Origin: Planctomycetota bacterium
Lineage (GTDB): Bacteria > Planctomycetota > Planctomycetia > Gemmatales > Gemmataceae
Length of the DNA stretch: 32,882 nt
Assembly (NCBI GenBank): GCA_021325115.1
Contig: JAJPHU010000155.1
Span: 1-32,882, forward strand
Direction: 5' to 3'
This document shows, in pieces, positions 17,855 through 23,808 of this stretch. The notes under the pieces are model-generated. The model had not been told where the DNA came from, did no database searches, and saw nothing but the letters and a program-made list of their open reading frames with translations. Within the stretch, counting starts at the first letter, position 1. Each line of letters starts with the position of its first letter. Made by a program: the position numbers and the translations under genes.

Positions 17855-18607
17855 CTACGCCGCCAATGACATTGTGGCCTGACGCAGACACGCCTGAATG
17901 AAATACTCAAACAATTGCAGATCCAGTGCTGAGGCTGTCTCGGATTCAGGATGCCATTGCACGCCGACGCAGAACCAGTGGGCATCGGTGCTTTCGATAG
18001 ATTCAATGACCCCATCCGGGGCACGGGCACCGACGCGCAGACCATCGCCGACTTGGCGAACCGCCTGATGATGGGTACTGTTGACGCAGATTTCGCCCGC
18101 GCCAAAAATCTCTTCCATGCGCGTGCCCGACTCAATCAGCACCAGATGACGGTGCGGCGCACCGGTCGGATCACGGTGCGGCATAGCGCGCGGCATGTCG
18201 TGCGGCAAATGCACGTACAGAGTGCCGCCACAGGCCACGTTCAGCTGCTGCATCCCCAGGCCAATGGCCAAGAGCGGCAGACGGCGCTCCAGCACGCGGC
18301 GAACCAGTAGCCGATCGCTCTCGTCGCGGCGTTCGGGCAGCGGTTGCACCGAAGAATGCGGCGGCATGCCCAGGCGGCGTGGATCCAGATCACGAGCGCT
18401 GCCGGTCAAGATAAAACCATCGAGACGATCGAGCCAGGCATCGGGATCGATGTCCTTACCCAAAGGCGGCACGACCACGGGCAGACCGCCGGCGGCGACG
18501 ACGTTGTCGAGGTAGCCGGCGTGGAGGCGGATAAATGGAGAATCGATTTTGCTAGCCGGCACATAATCGGCGTTGATGCCGATGAACGGCCGGATCGGAT
18601 GGGCCAT
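17855..18607 (-). CDS. C26 class I glutamine amidotransferase-like, nucleophile Cys missing
   Basis: This 250-aa protein is clearly of the PuuD/gamma-glutamyl-GABA hydrolase (peptidase C26) family: LDGFILTGSARDLDP, LPLLAIGLGMQQLNVACGG, NSTHHQAV and the C-terminal GVQWHPE (H219, E221). The nucleophile elbow, normally LGICRGMQLLNV, reads AIGLGMQ; the codon at the cysteine position is GGC, so residue 116 is Gly. Hydrolysis by the usual thioester mechanism should therefore be lost, and the protein may be a binding or regulatory homologue or use another chemistry. GGAGG sits eight bases before the ATG at 18607. It is upstream of anmK in the same direction. Confidence 0.85.
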   Translation of the reverse strand: MAHPIRPFIGINADYVPASKIDSPFIRLHAGYLDNVVAAGGLPVVVPPLGKDIDPDAWLDRLDGFILTGSARDLDPRRLGMPPHSSVQPLPERRDESDRLLVRRVLERRLPLLAIGLGMQQLNVACGGTLYVHLPHDMPRAMPHRDPTGAPHRHLVLIESGTRMEEIFGAGEICVNSTHHQAVRQVGDGLRVGARAPDGVIESIESTDAHWFCVGVQWHPESETASALDLQLFEYFIQACLRQATMSLAA

Positions 18608-18713
18608 TGCTTTCCCTCCTTGGAAACACGACCGGCGCGGAGTTCCTTCTCCGCAAGTGCGCGGAAGTATACTCTGCGTGCCGTCGGGAACAAGGCCGAT
18701 TACAAATTGGGGG

Positions 18714-18913
18714 GTGTCCCTCTGGATTTTGGCGAGCGGGGTTACGTCAGCCCTCGAGGAGTTTTTTCCCCTCCCTCCCCTCTGGGGAGGGAGGGCTAGG
18801 GTAGGGGGAAGGCGTCCGCAGGCTATACACTTCCCCCAACCCTCCTTCACCAGGGGGAGGGAAAAGACCGCTCGCGCGGAAGCCCTCCTCCACGCCCAAA
18901 TCAAGAGGAACAC
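18714..18913. mobile_element. MITE-like element, copy 1 (about 200 bp)
   Basis: Imperfect 20-bp terminal inverted repeats bound the element: GTGTCCCTCTGGATTTTGGC (18714-18733) and GCCCAAATCAAGAGGAACAC (18894-18913), with three mismatches. Inside are a second inverted pair (GCGAGCGG/CCGCTCGC) and CCCTCC/GGGAGGG runs. Copy 2 at 32567-32695 shares both ends and lacks part of the middle. No transposase is encoded. It lies between the amidotransferase-like gene and the remnant at 18954. Confidence 0.75.
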
Positions 18914-18953
18914 TCAAAATCAGTTGACGGATGCAGCAGCCAGACTTGCCCAT

Positions 18954-19232
18954 ATGACAACCAGCCTGGAAAGAAAAAGAAGATGCCACGACTCGAGACA
19001 GGAGAAAACGTATGAACGGCTCTCCGGGGCCCTATATAAGAATGGCCAAATCATTCTCGATGTTCCGGACGTGTTGCCGAAAGGCACACGAGTGGAGGCT
19101 CTGCCGATCAACGAGGCGCTGGCGATTGCATCCAGTCCGTGCCGACAACGACCTGACCATGGTGCCCGGGTTAATTATCGAGAATTGGTCCACCATGTAA
19201 CCCAAAAGCTACCGAACAACCGAACTACCTAA
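18954..19232 (+). pseudogene. Frameshifted remnant of a small antitoxin-like protein
   Basis: One frame encodes GALYKNGQIILDVPDVLPKG followed by TRVEAL, which strongly resembles the Y+NGQI-L--P---P-GT-VEV pattern of small AF2212-like/antitoxin-like proteins. The likely original ATG at 19012, which has ACAGGAG 11 bases upstream, is in a different frame, and the frame carrying the motif has only an unsupported ATG at 18954. A one-base change near 19020-19030 would join start and body. The downstream half does not resemble any partner toxin. It is probably a decayed gene. Confidence 0.4.
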
Positions 19233-20005
19233 CAGCGCCCAATGACATAGCGATGCGGATCAACTTCCTCGCGCAACAGCAGCAATTCCGCTGGCGTGGG
19301 CGGCTCGGTAACGGCCAACGGTTCGCGGACACCTAGCTCGAAGCCGGTAGCGGCGCGGACTTGCGCCAGCGAAACGCCCGGATGCAGACTGTAGACTTCC
19401 ATGCGCTTCGTCTCATCATTGTAACCCAGGACGGCCAGATCTGTGATGACGCGATAAGGGCCGCTGCCCGGCGGCAATCCCGCTGCCTCGCGCGCGCCGG
19501 GGCCGGTCAGATAGCCCGGCGTCGTTAAGAAATCGAGCTTCTCGACGAATCGTCGGCGATCGTGATGGGTAACGACGAGAATACGCCAGCAGAACGAAGC
19601 GAGATCGTTGGCCCCGCCGCTGCCGGGCAGCCGTACCTTCGGCCGAGCGTAATCACCGCCAATACAAGTCGAATTGAGATTGCCATAGGGATCAATCTGA
19701 GCGCCGCCGAGAAAGGTATAGTCGATCAGGCCGCGCCGGCACGTCTCCATAATGTCGGCCATGCTGGTAGCCATGACGGCGCGATGAAACGAGCGCGAAT
19801 CGCCGACGCTGATTGGCATGGTGGGTAATTGCGGAGCAACGCCGCCGGCCTCGAAAAGGATGACCAGGTGCGGAGCATGCATCCGCTGTGCCAGCATGGC
19901 CGCGGCGCACGGCACGCCGGTGCCAATCGCCGCCGTTCGCCCATCTTCAAGAAGACGAGCGGCACAGCAGATCATCAGTTCCATCGCATTGTAGGCAGCG
20001 GACAT
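19229..20005 (-). CDS. CoA-transferase family I, beta subunit
   Basis: This 258-aa beta subunit is of the glutaconate CoA-transferase (GctB-like) type. The catalytic glutamate is probably E52 in ILFEAGGVAP, corresponding to Glu54 of the Acidaminococcus enzyme; DYTFLGGAQIDPYGNLNST and KVRLPGSGGANDLAS are family hallmarks. The enzyme moves CoA between acyl groups through a glutamyl-CoA intermediate. GAGGAG overlaps the end of the alpha-subunit gene nine bases upstream, so the two are co-translated. The substrate is not predictable; related pairs act on glutaconate or steroid-ring intermediates (IpdAB). Confidence 0.88.
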   Translation of the reverse strand: MSAAYNAMELMICCAARLLEDGRTAAIGTGVPCAAAMLAQRMHAPHLVILFEAGGVAPQLPTMPISVGDSRSFHRAVMATSMADIMETCRRGLIDYTFLGGAQIDPYGNLNSTCIGGDYARPKVRLPGSGGANDLASFCWRILVVTHHDRRRFVEKLDFLTTPGYLTGPGAREAAGLPPGSGPYRVITDLAVLGYNDETKRMEVYSLHPGVSLAQVRAATGFELGVREPLAVTEPPTPAELLLLREEVDPHRYVIGRC

Positions 20006-20014
20006 AACAGCTCC

Positions 20015-21022
20015 TCACAAACCGCGATGCAACAAAAACTCCTGGCGCCGCAGTTCCTGCAGCCGCGGCAAACCGCCACAACGCTGCCAATACTCCGTGA
20101 AATCACGCACTTCAAAGATGTACTTTTGGAGAAAAGTGCGGAACTCCTCAATGTCCTTCTCGGCGCTCAACCATTGGCGAATATGTTCTTCATCCGAGAA
20201 ATATTCATAGGGCATATTGCCCGGATAACTGCCGTAGGGCACTTCGCAGACGGCATCGACGCAAAAGAACGGGATGGCAGTGCGGCTGGGATCTTGGCGG
20301 ATGTCGTCGTTGGGGATGAGACGCTCGCAAGTGATGATGAGGCGCTTGGCCGCTCGCGCCAGATCAAGGTCGGCGACCGTGGTGCCGCGGATGCGGCAGT
20401 TGCCGTAGCGGTCGGCCTCGTGAACGTGAATGGCAGCCACATCCGGATAAAGGGCCGGCACCAGCACCACTTTTTCGCCGGTGAACGGGCAGGCAACGAC
20501 GCAGGCGGCGCTGTGGCGAAGCGTGTCGGTACCGAGCAGCGAATGCACTGGCAGAAACGGCACTCCCATTGCGGCGGCCTTGAAGCGCAGCGCCAGCGTG
20601 TAATTGGTCCATTCCGTGCAGGCAACTTCGCCGGACTCCAGGACGCGGCGAGCATGCGGCGACAACCCCCGTGCCTCCAGGCCAACCACGTAAGCGATGT
20701 CCACGGCGGCCAGGGTCTGTCCCTGGCCCAAGCCGTTGCCGGCACAGAGCAGTTGGAAATCATGCGTGGCCGTGTGACCGGCGAAACGCAGGTGCTGGCG
20801 GCCCTGCCGCAAAATCTCGTGTAGCACGGCTGTGGGAATACGCGCACAGCCGAAACCGCCGCAGGCAAAATAGTCGCCGTCGTGAACGAAACGGCGGACA
20901 GCCTCGGCCACGGTCATGACCTTATCGATCAAAGCTCGCGGTTTGTCGGCGAAGAATCGACGGGCGCGATCCGTGGACGGATCCGCCCACAGGGCACCAC
21001 CACCCTGAAAGAGGATGTCCAT
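20015..21022 (-). CDS. CoA-transferase family I, alpha subunit
   Basis: This 335-aa alpha subunit is the partner of the adjacent beta subunit. Landmarks are KVMTVAEAVRRFVHDGDYFACGGFG, a hydrophobic core with AVDIAYVVGLEARGLSPHARR, GVPFLPVHSLLGTD, and HVHEADRYGNCRIRGTTVADLDLARAAKRLIITCERL, the conserved CoA-transferase A block. The start is uncertain: an upstream GTG at 21064 would lie inside a palindromic repeat, so the ATG at 21022 was chosen; a further ATG lies at 20920, just before the conserved block. The C-terminal helix-rich tail (residues about 265-335) is longer than in GctA. Confidence 0.85.
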   Translation of the reverse strand: MDILFQGGGALWADPSTDRARRFFADKPRALIDKVMTVAEAVRRFVHDGDYFACGGFGCARIPTAVLHEILRQGRQHLRFAGHTATHDFQLLCAGNGLGQGQTLAAVDIAYVVGLEARGLSPHARRVLESGEVACTEWTNYTLALRFKAAAMGVPFLPVHSLLGTDTLRHSAACVVACPFTGEKVVLVPALYPDVAAIHVHEADRYGNCRIRGTTVADLDLARAAKRLIITCERLIPNDDIRQDPSRTAIPFFCVDAVCEVPYGSYPGNMPYEYFSDEEHIRQWLSAEKDIEEFRTFLQKYIFEVRDFTEYWQRCGGLPRLQELRRQEFLLHRGL

Positions 21023-21041
21023 AAGCACATCCGCAGGACAC

Positions 21042-21105
21042 AGGCGAGCAGGGGGTATTAACACCCCGAGCGAACTTCTCGGGGCGCTGACGCGACCCCA
21101 CTCGC
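21042..21105. repeat. Two GC-rich palindromic repeat copies
   Basis: CGAGCAGGGGGTATTAACAC and TCTCGGGGCGCTGACGCGAC are two copies, in opposite orientation, of the CGGGGCGYTAACGC repeat found at 1-66 and 665-790. They sit between the TPR gene stop and the CoA-transferase alpha gene start, so here the element is intergenic. Confidence 0.75.
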
Positions 21106-21108
21106 CGT

Positions 21109-21543
21109 TTAGCGATTCTCAAATTCCCGGATCAGCTGCCGGAAACGGGGGTCGTGGCGGATCGAATCGAGGTCGCGGTCTTCCTTCATATAGCGGAAGT
21201 CGCGATAGCCCAGCTCGATAGCGCGGCGCAACGTCTTGAGCGACTGCTCCGGCCGCTTGAGTAGGGCGAAACTGCACGCCAAATTATAATGCGCCAAGGC
21301 ATCATTGGGCCGAAGCTGCACCAAACGCTTATCGATTTGCAGACCGTCAGCGAAACGTCCCTTGAGGGTCAACAGGTTGCCCATGATACGCAGGACATCG
21401 ACATAATCGGGGCAGCGGTTCAGCACGCCCTCGAAGAAATCCAGCTCGAAATCCAGCTGCTGTTGATCGTGCATACGGGCCGACGGATGGCCGGCAGTGG
21501 AGGATTCGGGCTTATGGTTGAAATGCTTGCCTGATTGCGCCAT
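21109..21543 (-). CDS. Small TPR-repeat protein
   Basis: This 144-aa protein has about two tetratricopeptide repeats: DYVDVLRIMGNLLTLKGRFADGLQI and DALAHYNLACSFALLKRPEQSL, then an amphipathic C-terminal segment with GYRDFRYMKEDRDLDSIRHD, a common tail of planctomycete TPR proteins. TPRs bind partner proteins; no enzymatic domain or membrane segment is seen. AGGGGGAAG precedes the ATG. It is upstream of the CoA-transferase genes on the same strand, about 85 bp before the alpha-subunit start, but a functional link is not evident. Confidence 0.85.
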   Translation of the reverse strand: MAQSGKHFNHKPESSTAGHPSARMHDQQQLDFELDFFEGVLNRCPDYVDVLRIMGNLLTLKGRFADGLQIDKRLVQLRPNDALAHYNLACSFALLKRPEQSLKTLRRAIELGYRDFRYMKEDRDLDSIRHDPRFRQLIREFENR

Positions 21544-21685
21544 TGGCTTCCCCCTGCTTGGTCCGGATGGGCGAGGAACGTCTCTTTCACCTGAGAGAAC
21601 GCCCCCCGTGCTAATCCGTTCCTGATTATAACCGATAGTGGAGGAAGTGCAAAGGATCTAGAGACTGTTCCCAGGGTGAACAGGA

Positions 21686-21743
21686 GAAGGGCCGGCGTCT
21701 GCCGACTGATGGGGCTCCACCAGCCGGCAGACGCCGGCCCTTC
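21686..21743. repeat. 19-bp perfect inverted repeat
   Basis: GAAGGGCCGGCGTCTGCCG (21686-21704) pairs exactly with CGGCAGACGCCGGCCCTTC (21725-21743), with a 20-nt loop. It lies between the acidic-repeat gene (ending at 21781, minus strand) and the TPR gene. No T-tract follows on either strand, so it is probably another dispersed palindrome that may serve as an mRNA end structure. Confidence 0.8.
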
Positions 21744-21780
21744 CCTGGCATCGATGGTTGCATAGGCGATTCAAACGAGG

Positions 21781-22116
21781 TCAAATATCTTCATCATCGA
21801 AATCTTCTTCCTCTTCGTCTTCTTCGTCGTCGAAGTCTTCGTCGTCGAAGTCTTCGTCGTCGAAGTCTTCGTCGTCGAAGTCTTCGTCGTCGAAGTCCTC
21901 GTCCTCATCGAAGTCCTCATCGTCGTAGTCGTCGAAGTCCTCATCGTCGAAGTCCTCGTCCTCTTCGTCTTCGAGTTCTTCGTCGTCCTCATCCTCTTCA
22001 TCGCGGGAACGTGCCGCGCAGAGGAAAAGAGGATTGGGTCCGAGGGGCAGCCATTGGGGCGTCTCGGTTTCCGCCCTGAGTCGAGATGGAGTGAACCACA
22101 ACTTGCCAACGAACAT
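21781..22116 (-). CDS. Acidic DDEDF-repeat protein
   Basis: In this 111-aa protein residues 1-38 are ordinary (MFVGKLWFTPSRLRAE...) and residues 39-111 are almost only Asp, Glu and Phe with one Tyr. The tail is built on DDEDF, encoded by a 15-bp tandem unit with four perfect copies at 21832-21891 and degenerate copies around it. GAGGG lies seven bases before the ATG, and this frame is favoured over the overlapping KTSTT-repeat frame because it has the ribosome site and a sensible N-terminus. A polyanionic, periodically aromatic tail could mimic nucleic acid, bind cations or a basic partner; no family is recognised. The tandem DNA should vary in copy number between strains. Confidence 0.6.
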   Translation of the reverse strand: MFVGKLWFTPSRLRAETETPQWLPLGPNPLFLCAARSRDEEDEDDEELEDEEDEDFDDEDFDDYDDEDFDEDEDFDDEDFDDEDFDDEDFDDEDFDDEEDEEEEDFDDEDI

Positions 22117-22489
22117 CAGAGTATCCCTCGATTAAGAGAAAGCCTCAAGCGGAGAGACGCTTCCTGGCGCTCCTCCGTCTTATCGGCATGAACCTTCTAT
22201 TTCCCGATAACCGCGGCGTTGGCGCCACGGATAAACTCGTATTCGCCGATCCTACGATCGGCGCGGATCGTTCCCTCGCGCCATCTGGCGGCCTTCTTCC
22301 ACCTCCGCGACAAGCGCGATTTCCACCACAGTGGATGGCCTAAGGTACTCTCCTTCGTAGTAAACTTCTTTCGCCTCGTCAAGCTGTCCTAAGACCTTTG
22401 TAGCATTGATTTTTCCGGTTGGTTTGACCTTGCCTGGAATAGGGGCCGGCCTTACCGTACAGTGATGGTTGTAGGGCAAGGAGGAGGCT
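22117..22489. other. Spacer with a small gene remnant
   Basis: This 373-bp region lies between the acidic-repeat gene and the first YkgJ-like gene, which diverge. It holds the frameshifted minus-strand remnant at 22197-22431 and the GCAAGGAGGAGGCT ribosome site of the YkgJ-like gene. No convincing promoter was placed for either direction. Confidence 0.35.
22197..22431 (-). pseudogene. Frameshifted small protein remnant
   Basis: Two overlapping minus-strand frames look like one small protein: KVKPTGKINATKVLGQLDEA, then KEVYYEGEYLRPSTVVEIAL and VAEVEEGRQMA in one frame, continuing as REGTIRADRRIGEYEFIRGA to NAAVIGK in the next frame after about position 22278. Each half has natural-looking composition and the first frame stops within ten codons of the junction. 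No start codon with a ribosome site is visible, so the 5' end may also be lost. The family is not recognised. Confidence 0.35.
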
Positions 22490-22900
22490 ATGTCTGAGCC
22501 TTGGTACAAAGATGGTTTGCGTTTCACCTGCACGCGCTGCGGCCACTGCTGTACTGGCGAACCGGGCTACGTCTGGGTCACTGACGATGATCTGCTCGCC
22601 ATCGCTCATAAGCGTGGGGAAATGCTCGAACAGGTCAAGGCGCTATACACGCGCTGGACCTCGCGCGGCCGGACCCTGCGCGAGAAGAGCAATGGCGATT
22701 GCATTTTCTACGACCACGAGCAGGGCTGCACCATTTACGAAGTGCGGCCGCCGCAGTGCCGGACCTGGCCGTTCTGGGAAAGCAATGTCCTCACGCCGGA
22801 AGCCTGGCAACGTACCTGCGAAATCTGCCCCGGCTCTGGACAGGGGGAGTTGATTCCCGAAGAAGAAATTACGCGACGCTTGCAGGTCATCCGGCTTTAA
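22490..22900 (+). CDS. YkgJ-family Cys-cluster protein 1
   Basis: This 136-aa protein has the YkgJ (UPF0153) zinc/iron-chelating Cys pattern: CTRCGHCC (C14, C17, C20, C21), then GDCIFYDHEQGCTIYEVRPPQC (C71, C80, C90) and CEICPG (C110, C113). The order CxxCxxCC...C...C..RP..C is characteristic and predicts a bound metal ion or iron-sulfur cluster in a small cytoplasmic protein; the physiological role of the family is unknown. GGAGGAGG precedes the ATG. A second, diverged member follows 121 bp downstream on the same strand. Confidence 0.88.
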   Translation: MSEPWYKDGLRFTCTRCGHCCTGEPGYVWVTDDDLLAIAHKRGEMLEQVKALYTRWTSRGRTLREKSNGDCIFYDHEQGCTIYEVRPPQCRTWPFWESNVLTPEAWQRTCEICPGSGQGELIPEEEITRRLQVIRL

Positions 22901-23021
22901 GACAAGCAGACATTTCCCTTCCTCCTGATGAGGGAGAGTTCGGGTGAGGGAGCGGAACTTCTTGACCCAGGCGCCAGCAAAGGAAGGAGCCATCCTTGCA
23001 GGGACAAAAGGGATCCTCGGA

Positions 23022-23450
23022 ATGTCTGAAGCGCTTCGCCGCCAAGTACTGGAGTTATACCAGGAAGTCGATGCCGCCGTGGCGGCTGCGGGGCCGGTGT
23101 GCGTAGCCAGCGGGCGCTGCTGTCGCTTCAAGGAATACGGCCACATGCTATTTCTCAGCAACCTCGAAGCCGAAGTGTTGCTGCACGGTGCTCCGCCCTA
23201 CGAGCCAGGGATGGTAACGCCGGATTTCTGTCCCTTTCAGAAAGGCAACCTCTGCACAGCGCGGCAGCCGCGGCCTTTGGGCTGTCGCGTCTACTACTGC
23301 GATCCGAATTATCAGAATACGTGTCAGGAAATCACGGAAACGTATCTGCACCGCTTGAAGGAATTGGCCCGCGCCTATGACGTGCCCTGGCACTACGCCC
23401 CGCTGCATCATTTCTTGCGCCATCCGGAAGATGTGTTTCCGGCTCGTTAA
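23022..23450 (+). CDS. YkgJ-family Cys-cluster protein 2
   Basis: This 142-aa diverged relative of the preceding gene has C27, GRCC (C33, C34), DFCPF (C70), NLCTARQPRPLGCRVYYC (C78, C88, C93) and C101, keeping the RP-x-GC core but not CxxCxxCC. It probably also binds a metal or cluster. The ATG at 23022 begins at a natural helix (MSEALRRQVLELYQEVD); the earlier in-frame start at 22944 would add a repeat-like, unstructured segment. The ribosome site is weak (AAAGGGATCC). The 130-nt gap after the first gene suggests a single operon. Confidence 0.82.
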   Translation: MSEALRRQVLELYQEVDAAVAAAGPVCVASGRCCRFKEYGHMLFLSNLEAEVLLHGAPPYEPGMVTPDFCPFQKGNLCTARQPRPLGCRVYYCDPNYQNTCQEITETYLHRLKELARAYDVPWHYAPLHHFLRHPEDVFPAR

Positions 23451-23796
23451 CCTTACGAAAAAGTAATCCGAATCGCCGTAGCGTGGTCCGCGAGTGCATC
23501 GTAGAATATTCTCGTTATCGTTTGCGTTTCGTGTCGCGATCTTGACGCGGAAACAAGGGCGTTTTAGGATGAGAACGGCGATGGGGTTCGCCATTAACCG
23601 CGATGATCCCTCCAGAACGTCGCTAATGACCCCTATTTTTGAGGTCCAACCTCGGATAGGGGTGTCTCTCTCTCCCAGAGTGCAAGAATCAAGCCCCGCC
23701 GAGAGGACTGTATCTGCGGCGGGTTCTTTTTTGATATTCCCCATCTGAATTTTTTGCCGGCCGGCCCACGCAAGCCCGTCCGGTCCTCATTGAGGA
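23451..23796 (+). ncRNA. Structured leader or small RNA ending in an intrinsic terminator
   Basis: This 346-bp gene-free stretch holds several plus-strand stems: GTTTCGTGTC/GACGCGGAAAC at about 23526-23552, GGCGATGGGGTTCGCC at about 23577, a strong two-part hairpin at 23629-23663 (ACCCCTAT/ATAGGGGT outside GAGGT/ACCTC), and a terminator at 23695-23732. The layout, structured region then terminator about 77 nt before the HlyD-type ATG, is what a transcription-attenuating riboswitch or a free-standing small RNA would show. No known riboswitch class is recognised, and it might simply be the 3' end of the YkgJ operon. TAGAAT at 23502 could be a -10 box but lacks a good -35. Confidence 0.4.
23695..23732 (+). 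terminator. Intrinsic terminator upstream of the HlyD-type gene
   Basis: CCCGCCG (23695-23701) pairs with CGGCGGG (23717-23723), extended inside the loop by AGA/TCT, and is followed by TTCTTTTTT. On the plus strand this is a standard Rho-independent terminator. Confidence 0.75.
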
Positions 23797-23808
23797 GTGA
23801 AAGAGAAG

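Noticed and set aside
21771-22109. Alternative KTSTT-repeat frame of the acidic-repeat gene
   Set aside because: The DDEDF frame has a GAGGG ribosome site and a more natural N-terminus; the Lys/Thr frame is the shifted reading of the same 15-bp repeat.
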